A DNA stretch of 64,000 bases from Sphingobacterium wenxiniae (GCF_900116225.1 NZ_FOZZ01000004.1:124001-188000), one strand, 5' to 3'. Shown: positions 6,982 to 16,160, numbered from the stretch's first letter. Notes: a model not told the origin generated them from the sequence alone. Made by a program: numbers and translations.

Positions 6982-9648
6982 TTGAAAAGCTTCATAAAAA
7001 CCGCTCACTTGCTCTGCATGTTGTTTGTGGGCACAATAGCATTCGCACAAGACAGGACAGAGGTTGTCACCTTTGAAGATGCCTACAAGCGTGTATACAA
7101 CATCAGTAAGCTGCAAGGAGAGCATCCGCGTATAGATGGTAAATTGGACGAAGATCTTTGGCAAAATTTAGGTACATGGTCAGAGAAATTCTCACAGGTT
7201 ATCCCTTTTGAACGGGTTCATACAGACTCTTGGACACGAGTCAAAATTTTCTACGATCAAGAAAACATCTATGTGGGCGTGTACTGCAAAGATGCACATC
7301 CCGAAACCATGAATGCATTTATTGGAAATCGTGACGACAACAGCAATGGCGATTTGGTGAGTATTGCTTTCGACACCTACCACGATTATCGTGTGGCTCC
7401 GGAGTTCAATATCAACTTAGGCGGAAACAAGACTGATCTAACCGTGACGGATAAGTTATCGGTCAACCTCAGTTGGAATGCTGTATGGGAAGGACGCACA
7501 CATATCAATATGCAAGATTCCAGTTGGACGGCCGAAATCCGCATTCCTTTTAGTCAGTTGCGATACAACCAAAAGAACGATGATGGCGTGTGGGGGCTAC
7601 ATGTTCGCCGTATCATCCGCCGCAACAACGAGGTGCAAAACTGGAGTATCATCCCTATCAAGAATAATGGACACGTGTTCTCTTTCGGCGAGATGCACGG
7701 CATGACCGATCTTCCCAAGCCTCGTGGCATAGAATTTCTACCTTATACCATGGTGAAACACATTCGCGACCCGCATATCCCGAACAGCCCCTACCAAACG
7801 GGAAGCAAGTGGAACAGTAACGCTGGCCTAGACGCTAAAATTGCCCTTAACGATTTTACACTCGACCTCACTATCAATCCTGACTACGGGCAGGTGGAGC
7901 TTGACCCTTCCGTCATGAACCTTTCAGCTTACGAGGTTTTCTACGAAGAGAAAAGACCTTTCTTCTTAGAGGGACGACACGTATTAGAATTCGACCATAA
8001 TGAAGGGGGCATGATGTTCTATTCGCGTAGAGTCGGCGCAATGCCTACCTACAAACCACAGGGTATCGACAACTTACAGAATTATGCGAGCACACCAAAC
8101 TTTATCCCAATCATTGGCGCATTAAAATTGACTGGAACCAACCGCAAAGGTGTGACTGTCGGGTTCATGGAAAGCGTCACGGCACAGACTTCTTCTAAAG
8201 TGATGCGAAACGGGCAGGAAGGCCGTGAAGTTACCGAACCGCTAACCAATTACACCGTAGCCCGTGTGCAGAAAAACTGGGAAGGAAATACACTTCTGGG
8301 CGGTATGGTCACGTCGGTGAACCGCAACCTTCAGCATGAGCACCTTAGGGAACGTATGATTGAAAACGCTTTCACAACAGGCATAGATTTTACGCAGTAT
8401 TTCAATAATCGTCTTTACTATATTGATGCGAAAGGGATGTTCAGCACTTTGCACGGCTCAACTGAAGCTATTCAGCTCATTAAGAGAAATGCAACCCATT
8501 ATTTTCATCGAGAATCGGGAGCCGACTACCTACAAATAAATCCCAGCAGCACCAGTATGCAAGGAACTGGAGGCTATCTAAAGGCAGGAAAACGGGGCAA
8601 TGCGCAATGGAATTATTCGCAGTTGTTCAGTTGGTCATCGCCTGGGTTTGACCTCAACGATGTGGGTTTTATACGGGAATCAGATTATATGCTGAACGAA
8701 TCGGAGATTGCTTTTCGCAAAACCGATCCATGGGGTCCGTTTCGCTTCGCCGGGATTAACCTCACACAAAAAAATGTATGGAACTTTGGTGGAAAGGCAA
8801 TCAACAACGATGTAGCTATCCGGTGGCGAAGCTTAAGCACCAAACATCGTTTTGAAATGGACGTTAAGGAAACCTTTATCTGGAATAGCATCGACAGCCG
8901 CCGTTTGCGCGGGGGACCTGATATACGCTACAATGCAAATCTAAAGTCGGATGTAATACTCAGTACGGATCGTGCGAAAAGGGTAGTATTCAAGTTGGAT
9001 TATAAAGGCCTGCATTATTTTGATGAAGAAACGGCATACAACAGCATACACCCGGGAATGATTTTCCGTATTGGCAATCATCTCCGGCTCACCGGACAGC
9101 TAAACTACGCCTGGAATAAAGATGAGTTGCAATATGTACAGACAACAACTTCTCCAAACGATGCGCTGACATCACCGATTTATGTCATGGGCAACATGAA
9201 ACAGCAGACCTATGGATTAACCTTGAACTTGCAAGCAAACCTCACTCCGGATATTTCTATCCAATATTACGGCTCGCCCTTTACTTCCATCGGACGGTAC
9301 AACGATTTCAAAATCGCGAATCAGACTGAATCTCGGACACACCGGGAACGTTTTACGCCCATCGAAGTCACCAAATTCCAACGTGAAGATGGAGATTACT
9401 ACATAGGAACCGGAGAAGGGGCTCCTTTATTCAAAAATCCGGATTTTAGCTTCAACGAGTTCCGCTCAAACTTAGTAGCACGTTGGGAATATCTCCCTGG
9501 ATCGACGTTCTACCTTGTCTGGGAACACAACCGTGGCAACAGCGACCAAATTTATCGCCCAGGCTGGGGCAACAATATCGACCGGATGTGGAATTTAGCA
9601 TCAACCAACACGTTTATGATGAAAATCAACTATTGGTTTGGATTGTGA
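6982..9648 (+). CDS. DUF5916 outer-membrane protein with CBM9-like N-terminus
   Basis: An 888-residue exported protein. The signal peptide (MKSFIKTAHLLCMLFVGTIAFAQ) requires a TTG start at 6982; the next ATG at 7018 would destroy it. Residues about 40-230 look like a family 9 carbohydrate-binding-type domain (IDGKLDEDLWQ, then VKIFYDQENIYVGVYC and AEIRIPFSQLRY). The rest is the DUF5916 region, rich in alternating strands, with KRPFFLEGRHVLEF and a C-terminal FMMKINYWFGL that ends as outer-membrane barrels do. Function in the family is unknown; a substrate-binding or transport role at the outer membrane is inference. It is monocistronic. Confidence 0.85.
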   Translation: MKSFIKTAHLLCMLFVGTIAFAQDRTEVVTFEDAYKRVYNISKLQGEHPRIDGKLDEDLWQNLGTWSEKFSQVIPFERVHTDSWTRVKIFYDQENIYVGVYCKDAHPETMNAFIGNRDDNSNGDLVSIAFDTYHDYRVAPEFNINLGGNKTDLTVTDKLSVNLSWNAVWEGRTHINMQDSSWTAEIRIPFSQLRYNQKNDDGVWGLHVRRIIRRNNEVQNWSIIPIKNNGHVFSFGEMHGMTDLPKPRGIEFLPYTMVKHIRDPHIPNSPYQTGSKWNSNAGLDAKIALNDFTLDLTINPDYGQVELDPSVMNLSAYEVFYEEKRPFFLEGRHVLEFDHNEGGMMFYSRRVGAMPTYKPQGIDNLQNYASTPNFIPIIGALKLTGTNRKGVTVGFMESVTAQTSSKVMRNGQEGREVTEPLTNYTVARVQKNWEGNTLLGGMVTSVNRNLQHEHLRERMIENAFTTGIDFTQYFNNRLYYIDAKGMFSTLHGSTEAIQLIKRNATHYFHRESGADYLQINPSSTSMQGTGGYLKAGKRGNAQWNYSQLFSWSSPGFDLNDVGFIRESDYMLNESEIAFRKTDPWGPFRFAGINLTQKNVWNFGGKAINNDVAIRWRSLSTKHRFEMDVKETFIWNSIDSRRLRGGPDIRYNANLKSDVILSTDRAKRVVFKLDYKGLHYFDEETAYNSIHPGMIFRIGNHLRLTGQLNYAWNKDELQYVQTTTSPNDALTSPIYVMGNMKQQTYGLTLNLQANLTPDISIQYYGSPFTSIGRYNDFKIANQTESRTHRERFTPIEVTKFQREDGDYYIGTGEGAPLFKNPDFSFNEFRSNLVARWEYLPGSTFYLVWEHNRGNSDQIYRPGWGNNIDRMWNLASTNTFMMKINYWFGL

Positions 9649-9756
9649 TGAAATAATCATGATCAGGACAACTTAGGAATTCATTACTTTCATAATCTTT
9701 TAACATTTGATACAGCACAAACATGGGAAATCTTTTTTTACAGATTTGTCCCAAAG

Positions 9757-10113
9757 TCATTTCATATTTATCACGGGGGTATTATTTATTATTTTCCACA
9801 CACCATGTTCTTCCACACAAATTAGCAATGAATGAAAGATTAAATACTGGCTTTCCAGTTTTAGTTGTGCAGTAGCAATATGATTAGTTTGTTCGATAGA
9901 ACTATAAACAATATTTCTAGGACTCCCTCCAAATTTTTCGGTGCGGATAAGATCGATATAACCAGATTTAGAAAATATGAAGATACCTTTCTCTCCAAAG
10001 AACCCATCTTGTATGTTTTGAAAGTTAGCATGTAAGATCTTCTCCAGAGCTACTATATCCCGGTTGTCGCCTGCTTTTACAAATGCCTCAATGGCTGCTT
10101 TTACTTTTTCCAT
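9757..10113 (-). CDS. NTF2-like (lumazine-binding-type) small protein
   Basis: A 118-residue single-domain protein of the NTF2/SnoaL superfamily: an initial helix (VKAAIEAFVKAGDNRDIVALEKIL), then FQNIQDGFFG and a terminal sheet ending in WKIINNTPVINM. It resembles the putative lumazine-binding branch (PF12893), for which ligand binding rather than a fixed reaction is usual. It is the last gene of the long minus-strand run and starts 2 bases after the azoreductase stop, so the two are surely co-transcribed. Confidence 0.75.
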   Translation of the reverse strand: MEKVKAAIEAFVKAGDNRDIVALEKILHANFQNIQDGFFGEKGIFIFSKSGYIDLIRTEKFGGSPRNIVYSSIEQTNHIATAQLKLESQYLIFHSLLICVEEHGVWKIINNTPVINMK

Positions 10114-10115
10114 GG

Positions 10116-10697
10116 TTACTGATTTAAAATGTTTCTAATCGATTTTTTTTGATTTCTTAATTGTTGATTTACATAATTCTTATCTGCTGTACCATCTAAC
10201 GAATAATAGGAAATATCCGTAACGCCCATAAAATTTAGTATTTTCTGCAGATGCATTTCCACGAGATTCGGTGAGTCTGATTTAAAATCGCCCATCGATG
10301 ACAGAATGTATGCTTTTTTATTTTGCAGCAAGCCGATAGGTTGATCCTGGTATAAAAAGGTCTTACCTGTTCGTACCACCAAGTCAAAATAAGCTTTCAG
10401 CGATGAAGGGATACCAAAATTGTACATAGGAACCGTAATAAGGATTTCATCACAGTCAATGAGTTCTGCTATCAGCTCATCAGAAAGCCTTAATCCATCT
10501 GAGGGGTTTTGAGCCTGATAGAATTCGTTATATAATGCTTGGTCGAGATGCGGGACGTGAAAGAAACCTATTTCTCGGTTTTTGATTATTCCGATAGGAT
10601 TTAGAATTTTCCATTCCTTCACAAAGGTATCACCGGCTATTCGGGAATAGGAATTGTTTAGGCGAAAGCTGCTGTCAATTCTCAATAGTGTCTTCAT
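10116..10697 (-). CDS. azoR: FMN-dependent NADH:quinone/azo oxidoreductase
   Basis: A 193-residue flavodoxin-like enzyme. The N-terminal LLRIDSSFR (FMN phosphate site), PMYNFGIPSSLKAYFD (flavin-binding loop) and TGKTFLY segment are those of AzoR-type NADH-azoreductases, which reduce quinones and azo dyes by two-electron transfer and protect against electrophiles. A sequence matching the recalled ECF41 promoter lies at 10715-10741, partly inside the end of the upstream sigma-factor gene, and would give a leader of only about ten bases. It may therefore be transcribed by the sigma factor encoded next to it. Confidence 0.88.
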   Translation of the reverse strand: MKTLLRIDSSFRLNNSYSRIAGDTFVKEWKILNPIGIIKNREIGFFHVPHLDQALYNEFYQAQNPSDGLRLSDELIAELIDCDEILITVPMYNFGIPSSLKAYFDLVVRTGKTFLYQDQPIGLLQNKKAYILSSMGDFKSDSPNLVEMHLQKILNFMGVTDISYYSLDGTADKNYVNQQLRNQKKSIRNILNQ

Positions 10698-10714
10698 TTA
10701 TTCTTTTTATGGAA

Positions 10715-10741
10715 GACACTTTCAACATTAAATATGTGACA
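10715..10741 (-). promoter_or_regulatory. Candidate ECF41-type promoter before azoR
   Basis: On the minus strand TGTCACA (10741-10735) is followed after exactly 16 bases by TGTC (10718-10715). Characterised ECF41 promoters read, as I recall, TGTCACA-N16-CGTC. The -35 half overlaps the last codons of the ECF sigma gene. The start codon of azoR is 18 bases past the -10 box. The same layout recurs at 18318-18344. Confidence 0.55.
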
Positions 10742-11576
10742 GCTTACGAATGTTTTTTAGTTTTTCGGGATCAACGATGGAATAAATCTCCTGAATCGCC
10801 CCTTCATCATTTAATTGCAGAATATGGCAATTATGCAATTTGTCATCTTCCCAGAAACAAACTGCAGGTTGATGATTAAAGAATTGAAAAGTAACTTCTT
10901 TATCAGCCAGAAATTGTTGTTGTACATAGACCAGTAATGTGGCGGTAGCTGTCCGTCCCACCTCTTTGCCTTTCACCACCTGTACCTGGCTCCCCCCATC
11001 GGCATTCAGTTTTATGTCGCTGACCAATAAATGTTCCAACTCTTTAATATTAGCTTGAGCTAATGCCGCTTGATATTTCCCTAATGTTTCTATATGAATA
11101 CCAATATTTAACTTTTGCGGAAAAAATTTACCTCCCTTTAATTGCTTGTTAGCTCTGCTTAGTAGTTGGCGCGAGTTTTCGGGACTTATCTCAAGGAGTT
11201 CTGCGATTTCTGAATGCGAATAATCAAACCCCTCCTTTAGGATAAAAGCGGCCCTTTCTTTTGGATTAAGATGTTCAAGCAGTACCAACATGGTGTAACT
11301 TACGGTCTCGTCTTTGATGATTTTAGTATCGGCATTTTCAAATGATACCGGCTCGGGTAACCATTCGCCAAAGATTTCTTTTTTATTATGACGAGTTTTA
11401 AAATTGATGGCGTGATTGATCGTGCTTTTAATCAAAAAATTTGATTCGTGTCGAATATTCGATTTATCAAGTGTGATATATTTCTCCAATACATCTTGTA
11501 CTAAATCCTTGGCATCCTCATAAGATCCCACAATATTGTAGGCATAGGTCAAGAGCTTATTATAATGTTTCTCCAT
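10728..11576 (-). CDS. ECF sigma factor with C-terminal SnoaL-like domain (ECF41 type)
   Basis: A 282-residue sigma factor. Region 2 is at about 5-70 (AYNIVGSYEDAKDLVQDVL) and region 4 at about 95-148 (LNPKERAAFILKEGFDYSHSEIA, then the helix-turn-helix AELLEISPENSRQLLSRA). A 130-residue NTF2/SnoaL-like extension follows. It includes a DGG at 193-195, where ECF41 proteins carry a conserved DGGG-type motif that modulates activity. ECF41 factors lack an anti-sigma factor and use this fused domain as a switch. They are usually encoded beside carboxymuconolactone decarboxylase or oxidoreductase genes, and both are present in this run. It probably autoactivates its own region through the sites at 10715-10741 and 18318-18344. 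Confidence 0.88.
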   Translation of the reverse strand: MEKHYNKLLTYAYNIVGSYEDAKDLVQDVLEKYITLDKSNIRHESNFLIKSTINHAINFKTRHNKKEIFGEWLPEPVSFENADTKIIKDETVSYTMLVLLEHLNPKERAAFILKEGFDYSHSEIAELLEISPENSRQLLSRANKQLKGGKFFPQKLNIGIHIETLGKYQAALAQANIKELEHLLVSDIKLNADGGSQVQVVKGKEVGRTATATLLVYVQQQFLADKEVTFQFFNHQPAVCFWEDDKLHNCHILQLNDEGAIQEIYSIVDPEKLKNIRKLSHI

Positions 11577-11614
11577 CTTTTTATTCTATTTTTGATATTA
11601 GCAAATTTCAGGCT

Positions 11615-12637
11615 TTATGTTCCTTTATCGGCCAGAACTTCCTGCACCATAATCCTATTAAATTTTTCCGGTTCTACAAAAGCTGCATAATGCCCTGAGT
11701 TTTCAAACCAGATGAATTGTTTTTGAGGCGCTTTTAGTTTCCTGAAAAATTTATAAGCAAGTGTGGAGGGGGTATTATAGTCACACCGCCCTGCGATAAA
11801 GTAAACGGGGACTTTTACTTCCCGAACCGTTTTAAATAAATCTACCTGCATTACTTCATCCCACATGGCATTCATTGTGAAGGCTTGTCCCTTAGCTATC
11901 AGGCTATCTTTGTAATATTGCCTGGCAAAGGAATCCATATTTTTATAGAGCTGGCCAACATTGGTACCTTCACAAAAATCACCATGAAAGTGCCGGAGCC
12001 ATTTTCTTGATAAATACAGGTATGATATTTCATTTTTTGAGCGGGACGGGTAATGCTTACGGAGTTTTTGCAATTGAGCCATTGCTACGCTGTCTTTTTT
12101 TAACCTGGCCTGTTGAATTGAATAATCGAGCGAAACCTTTTCATTCAAATACATACTGGTAACCTGTCCCACGCCAATATAAGCCTGAAATAGCGATGGA
12201 TACTTTTGAATCAGATGCATGCCCATAATAGAACCGAAAGAATAACCAACCAAATATATTTTCTCTTTCTTAAAACGCTCTTTAAGAATATGTATTAAAC
12301 TTAGCGCATCATCTTCCAGCTGTTCAATAGTGATGCTTCCGGGAGGCAGGGTATCGTTGTAGGATAAACCCGTTCCCCTTTGGTCGTAGGTAACCACCGT
12401 GAAGCGCTGTTCCAGTTCCTTATTGTGTGTTTGCCAAAAATAAAAATCAGAAAACCCAGGGCCACCGTGCAATATGAGCAAAACAGGGTTCAGGGCATTT
12501 TCCCCTTTAATAAATACGCTGTGCCTGACACCATTTAATTCAATACGGTTGTATTCATTGATGGAATTAATTTGGGCTGTACAAAACTGCCAGCTGATTG
12601 AGGTAATTATCAAGGTTATGAGGAACTTTTCTTTCAT
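11615..12637 (-). CDS. Secreted alpha/beta hydrolase, proline-iminopeptidase-like
   Basis: A 340-residue exported hydrolase. The start at 12637 gives the signal peptide MKEKFLITLIITSISWQF... ending CTAQ; an upstream ATG at 12667 adds ten residues that do not fit. It carries the oxyanion motif HGGPG (57-61), YDQRGTGLS, the nucleophile elbow GYSFGS (Ser133) and late acid and base candidates in AGRCDYNTP and ENSGHYAAF. This set is typical of the S33 peptidase/esterase group. Periplasmic location and a small-ester or peptide substrate are inference. It lies 38 bases upstream of the ECF sigma gene in the same direction. Confidence 0.85.
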   Translation of the reverse strand: MKEKFLITLIITSISWQFCTAQINSINEYNRIELNGVRHSVFIKGENALNPVLLILHGGPGFSDFYFWQTHNKELEQRFTVVTYDQRGTGLSYNDTLPPGSITIEQLEDDALSLIHILKERFKKEKIYLVGYSFGSIMGMHLIQKYPSLFQAYIGVGQVTSMYLNEKVSLDYSIQQARLKKDSVAMAQLQKLRKHYPSRSKNEISYLYLSRKWLRHFHGDFCEGTNVGQLYKNMDSFARQYYKDSLIAKGQAFTMNAMWDEVMQVDLFKTVREVKVPVYFIAGRCDYNTPSTLAYKFFRKLKAPQKQFIWFENSGHYAAFVEPEKFNRIMVQEVLADKGT

Positions 12638-12736
12638 CTTATTTATATACAATGCAAATAGAAGCATAATCGTATCGTCCTGTTTTGTTAATCTTTACTG
12701 TTTTGCCGATTTCCTGTGTCTTATACAGGCTTTTGA

Positions 12737-13102
12737 TTAAATAGCCATTCCGCTTCCGCCAACTACTTTTATGCCTTCGGGAAACTTTTTCCAAAAACGG
12801 ATATATTTATATTTAGCTTCAAAAGGCTCGTTATTATAATTCCCTTTTAACTCCATCTGCAAAGTAATAACTGCCAGATCCGCTATGATATGCAGTTCTT
12901 CTACTTTGGGAGTGATTTCGTTTACTTTTAAGTTTCCCTCACGATACGTTTGCAAATCCATTTCTTTGGTTATCGTCTGACCGCTGGGAATTATAAAAAG
13001 CAGATCAGTATGCAATAGGTTGTCGAGCACTTCCGTATCCCTATTTTGGATGGCTCCGTAAAGTGTGTTCTCGAGATTTAAAATTTCGTCCTTTGTTATC
13101 AT
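12737..13102 (-). CDS. DUF4440/NTF2-like protein
   Basis: A 121-residue cytosolic protein of the SnoaL/DUF4440 superfamily: helical start (LNLENTLYGAIQNRDTEVLD), then LLFIIPSGQTITKE and a curved sheet ending in GIKVVGGSGMA. Such proteins form cone-shaped dimers that bind small molecules. It is the second free-standing NTF2-like protein in this run, besides the one fused to the sigma factor. That is unusual enough to suggest a shared ligand. Gap of 25 bases to the flavin reductase gene upstream. Confidence 0.75.
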   Translation of the reverse strand: MITKDEILNLENTLYGAIQNRDTEVLDNLLHTDLLFIIPSGQTITKEMDLQTYREGNLKVNEITPKVEELHIIADLAVITLQMELKGNYNNEPFEAKYKYIRFWKKFPEGIKVVGGSGMAI

Positions 13103-13127
13103 TTCTTAGTCATTATTTTTGTTTTCA

Positions 13128-13796
13128 CTAAACTTCCTCCTGTGCTGATTTTCTATCGTTGGTATTGTATAAAATTTCAGGAATTTCTGCGAGCGTCGAT
13201 TCATGTGCTTTATCGCCAAGTGTATAAAACTCCTGGAAACTCATAATGAGAGGTTTCCACTTATCGGGATCAACCCGGTTTGTATAATTATCCATAATAA
13301 TTGATTGATCGAGATATACCCTGTTTATCTTTAGTTCAAATGTGATGATCTTGCCCTGCTCTAATGGTTCATCCTCTGCCAATTTATGAATGGCCATGAC
13401 AACCGCTTCCATTTGTACAGGGCATTCGTTCACCCGGCAGGCATTGATGGTTTCGGAAGGGGTTCCCGTCAATCCTGCTATTTCAAATTTATTTTCTTCG
13501 AAACGATACCCCTTTAACATTTTAGATTGGGGCACTGGATTAGAACCCGTGGTTCTGGCCAGTAGGTTCACTGCCTTTGCCTCGTTTACCGAAGGCAGGT
13601 TTAATACGATCTCTTTGGTTACCAAAAGGTTTTTGGCAGTTTGGGAGGAAGCCCCAAGACCAATGATACAACGCCACCCCAACCAGAAAATCGAAGATAT
13701 CGGTGCAAGATTATCTGTACCATTAGGGTTTTTGGTACTGATAAGTACTACCGGAGTGCCGAAGTACAGAATGGAAGGATAACTTTTAATGTGCAT
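13128..13796 (-). CDS. Flavin reductase-like, FMN-binding split-barrel protein
   Basis: A 222-residue protein of the flavin reductase-like domain family (PF01613). Visible landmarks are TPVVLISTKNPNGTDNLAP near the N-terminus, the long helix-strand ASSQTAKNLLVTKEIVLNLP, and ECPVQMEAVV in the middle, all expected for the FMN-binding split barrel. Members reduce FMN with NAD(P)H for a partner monooxygenase or act as flavoprotein hydroxylases. Here a small ABM-type monooxygenase gene lies just upstream, but ABM enzymes need no flavin, so a direct partnership is not implied. Confidence 0.85.
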   Translation of the reverse strand: MHIKSYPSILYFGTPVVLISTKNPNGTDNLAPISSIFWLGWRCIIGLGASSQTAKNLLVTKEIVLNLPSVNEAKAVNLLARTTGSNPVPQSKMLKGYRFEENKFEIAGLTGTPSETINACRVNECPVQMEAVVMAIHKLAEDEPLEQGKIITFELKINRVYLDQSIIMDNYTNRVDPDKWKPLIMSFQEFYTLGDKAHESTLAEIPEILYNTNDRKSAQEEV

Positions 13797-13915
13797 GTTA
13801 GAATACCTTTTATGATTTCATTACTCAGCTTTGCTGTTTCTTTTAAAATTAACGATACCATGCATCTATTGAAATCCGTTTCTTGCGGAATCCGGTCAAG
13901 TTCTCTTATAGACAT
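13748..13915 (-). CDS. Small 55-codon ORF, possibly a gene remnant
   Basis: The 183-base gap before the flavin reductase gene holds an ORF starting at the ATG at 13915 and running in another frame 49 bases into that gene. Its first 40 residues (MSIRELDRIPQETDFNRCMV, then a KETAKLSNEIIKGIL helix) have a coding-like, amphipathic composition. The last 15, inside the flavin reductase gene, do not. It could be a remnant of a longer gene cut by a deletion or a true small protein. No family recognised. Confidence 0.3.
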   Translation of the reverse strand: MSIRELDRIPQETDFNRCMVSLILKETAKLSNEIIKGILTCTLKVILPFCTSALR

Positions 13916-13979
13916 TAAGACATCACTGTTTTATACTTTCTTGAAGTTAATTATCAAGTCTGGTATAAATCTATAAGAC

Positions 13980-14417
13980 TCACTCCTCGACCATCTGATA
14001 GATACCCCTTTCCATCGTAATACCATGTTGTTCTAAAAAGGCGGGCATTTTAATCCCTGCTTTTTGCATTGCCTCCCGTATGACTACTCTGGCATCGTCC
14101 ATCCGCTGTCGGTCTGCCCAAGTGGCAACCGTAATGACCCGAAGGTCTCCACTATCGCCTGTCTGTTGAAAGATTTCATATTTTACAAAGCCGGGCTGCT
14201 GCCGAAGTGTATTTCTGATGAAAAGCGATTTTTGGGAATACTCCGCGATAGCTTTTTTGGGAATGCTGATTTTATCGATGACGGCGACATGTTCCGTAAC
14301 AGTACGTTCTTCTCTGTTATTCTGTTCCATTTTGAATTGATTTTTATGTTGACCAAAAGTTTTCATTGCCATAAGGATAGGCATGATAAGGATGATGGTT
14401 TTTAATGTTTGTTTCAT
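13980..14417 (-). CDS. Exported ABM-domain monooxygenase-like protein
   Basis: A 145-residue protein. The start at 14417 gives the hydrophobic leader MKQTLKTIILIMPILMA and avoids overlap with the upstream gene; an ATG at 14441 is the alternative. The mature part is an antibiotic-biosynthesis-monooxygenase (ABM, ferredoxin-like) domain: AVIDKISIPKKA, then LRQQPGFVKYEIFQQ and VTVATWADRQRMDDAR. Family members are small dimeric oxygenases or haem-/quinone-binding proteins. An exported form is uncommon. It lies in the ECF41-headed gene run, 11 bases after the previous gene. Confidence 0.75.
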   Translation of the reverse strand: MKQTLKTIILIMPILMAMKTFGQHKNQFKMEQNNREERTVTEHVAVIDKISIPKKAIAEYSQKSLFIRNTLRQQPGFVKYEIFQQTGDSGDLRVITVATWADRQRMDDARVVIREAMQKAGIKMPAFLEQHGITMERGIYQMVEE

Positions 14418-14428
14418 AAGTCTTTTAT

Positions 14429-15025
14429 TTATTGCTGCCATTTTAGGTTTCCGTTTTCGTCCAACATTTCAATAGAGGGATTGCCCAGACTATCCACTTT
14501 CAGGATGATTCTTGGTACTTCGTTGTGATCTTTCATGACTAAAGAAGCGTTTCCGTTTTCTGTAAGCAGGTTGATACGGTTGATATTATGTCCGGGTTTC
14601 CCCGACAGGTCTTTGTCATTTATCACCAGCCCAGCCCTGAAATAATTGTCGCTTTTATTATCCTGTGCGAGAATTCCAATGGCATCTGCATTCTGGTAAT
14701 CGAATGATAGGGCATTTAAGTTAGTCTGCTCATTATCGGTAATAGCAAGACCGCCTCTTTCGTCGCCGTTCTTGTCATAGAATATAAGACCTGCTGGGGC
14801 GTAAGCTCTTTTATACGTTTTTCCATCAATAATGGGCTCGGGAATATGTTCTGTGTTTGCAATAACGACACGATTTTTTCCCGAAGCATCATTGATATTT
14901 ATTCTTTCTGCATTAAAGTTTGGCCTGTTATTTAAATGTAGGTAGACAATACAAATCATCAACACGATATTGGAAACTACAAGGACAGATACCAGGATTT
15001 TGAATGGTTTAGGAATTGTTTGCAT
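14429..15025 (-). CDS. Membrane-anchored hypothetical protein
   Basis: A 198-residue protein with a single N-terminal membrane helix (about 9-29, ILVSVLVVSNIVLMICIVYL) and no lipobox. The remainder is a polar, strand-rich domain with repeated short units such as GLIFYDKNGDERGGLAIT, AGLVINDKDL and SIEMLDENGNLKW, likely facing the periplasm. Similar anchored proteins occur in Bacteroidota, but I know of no assigned function. It sits between the AhpD-like and ABM genes of the same run. Confidence 0.6.
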   Translation of the reverse strand: MQTIPKPFKILVSVLVVSNIVLMICIVYLHLNNRPNFNAERININDASGKNRVVIANTEHIPEPIIDGKTYKRAYAPAGLIFYDKNGDERGGLAITDNEQTNLNALSFDYQNADAIGILAQDNKSDNYFRAGLVINDKDLSGKPGHNINRINLLTENGNASLVMKDHNEVPRIILKVDSLGNPSIEMLDENGNLKWQQ

Positions 15026-15057
15026 AATTGAGTATCATTTTTAGTTCATTATTCTTT

Positions 15058-15513
15058 TTATACTACCGTTTTCTTGGTGCTGATTACAATCCTGTTCCAT
15101 GCATTTATCGTAACAACCGCCATTATGATCTGTGCAATTTGATTTCCATCAAAAAGTTGTTCGGCCTGTCTGTACGTTTCATCGCTTAACCCGTTTTGGC
15201 TGATTAAGGTTACTTCCTCGGTTATGGCTAAAATTGTTTTCTCTTCCTTGGAAAATAATCCGGTTTCTTTCCAGGCGTTGAGCAGGAAAATTCGCTGTGC
15301 GGTTTCACCCTGCTTTAATGCATCCGAAGTGTGCATGTTGATACAAAAAGCACAACCGTTGATTTGCGAAGCACGAATTTTAATCAGATAGAAATGCGTT
15401 TTAGAAAGTCCTGAATTGTGCAGGTAATTTTCCAGAGCGAACATTGCCTTGAATGCATCCGGCTCAAGCTGCTGTATGTCTATTCTGTTTTCCATATTTA
15501 TTTTGTTTGTCAT
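15058..15513 (-). CDS. Carboxymuconolactone decarboxylase/AhpD-like protein
   Basis: A 151-residue AhpD-superfamily protein. The redox motif INGCAFCINMH supplies Cys54, Cys57 and His61, the set used by AhpD-type alkylhydroperoxidases. The last base of the LysE stop overlaps the ATG at 15513 (TAATG), which suggests coupled translation; an internal ATG at 15495 is an alternative start. ECF41 sigma factors are very often encoded beside a carboxymuconolactone-decarboxylase-type gene that is their target. Its presence about 3.5 kb upstream of the sigma gene, on the same strand, supports reading this run as one regulon. Confidence 0.9.
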   Translation of the reverse strand: MTNKINMENRIDIQQLEPDAFKAMFALENYLHNSGLSKTHFYLIKIRASQINGCAFCINMHTSDALKQGETAQRIFLLNAWKETGLFSKEEKTILAITEEVTLISQNGLSDETYRQAEQLFDGNQIAQIIMAVVTINAWNRIVISTKKTVV

Positions 15514-16148
15514 TATTTAGCTTTTGAAAGCACCATTTTTATAGCTAAAAAAGTCAGTACACTGGCCATAAACCATTTTTGCGCCCTTACCCAAAGTGGA
15601 TTTCTTGTAAGGAAAGAAGCCATTTTTGCAGCGGTCATTACAATAATAAAATTGATGGTGAAGCTGATAAAAATCTGTGTAATACCCAATGCCATACTCT
15701 GACCTAATATAGAGCCATATTCCGGTTTGATAAATTGAGGAAAAAAAGACAGGTAAAATACAGCCATTTTAGGATTCAACAGATTGGTTAAAAAGCCCAT
15801 CAGGAACAGTTTTCGAGGCTTGTCTTTGGCAATATGCTCATTCACTTCAAAAAATGTTTTGCCATTGGGTTTAATGGCCTGATACGCCAAATACAACAAG
15901 TAAATAGCGCCCGAAATTTTCAGTATTCCGTAAGCAAACGGAACAGCCAGTAATATAGCCGTCAATCCAAATCCCGCCAGGACGATATGAAATAAAAAAC
16001 CACAGATAACGCCAACTAGTGAAACAAGCCCGGCTGTTTTACCCTGCGTAATGCTTCTTGAAATAAGATAAATCATATTCGGCCCCGGGCTGATAACCAT
16101 CAGGAAGGCAGCCAAAGCAAACCACAAAAGTTCATGAATCGGGATCAT
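15513..16148 (-). CDS. LysE/RhtB family exporter
   Basis: A 211-residue inner-membrane protein with six predicted helices. The family signature SPGPNMIYLISRSITQGKTAGL follows the first helix (residues about 20-41). LysE/RhtB proteins export amino acids and related small molecules using the proton motive force. It ends one base into the AhpD-like gene and starts 12 bases after the DoxX gene, so it is part of one transcript. The exported compound is unknown; toxic intermediates of the neighbouring enzymes are one possibility. Confidence 0.9.
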   Translation of the reverse strand: MIPIHELLWFALAAFLMVISPGPNMIYLISRSITQGKTAGLVSLVGVICGFLFHIVLAGFGLTAILLAVPFAYGILKISGAIYLLYLAYQAIKPNGKTFFEVNEHIAKDKPRKLFLMGFLTNLLNPKMAVFYLSFFPQFIKPEYGSILGQSMALGITQIFISFTINFIIVMTAAKMASFLTRNPLWVRAQKWFMASVLTFLAIKMVLSKAK

Positions 16149-16160
16149 CGTTGTTTAAAT

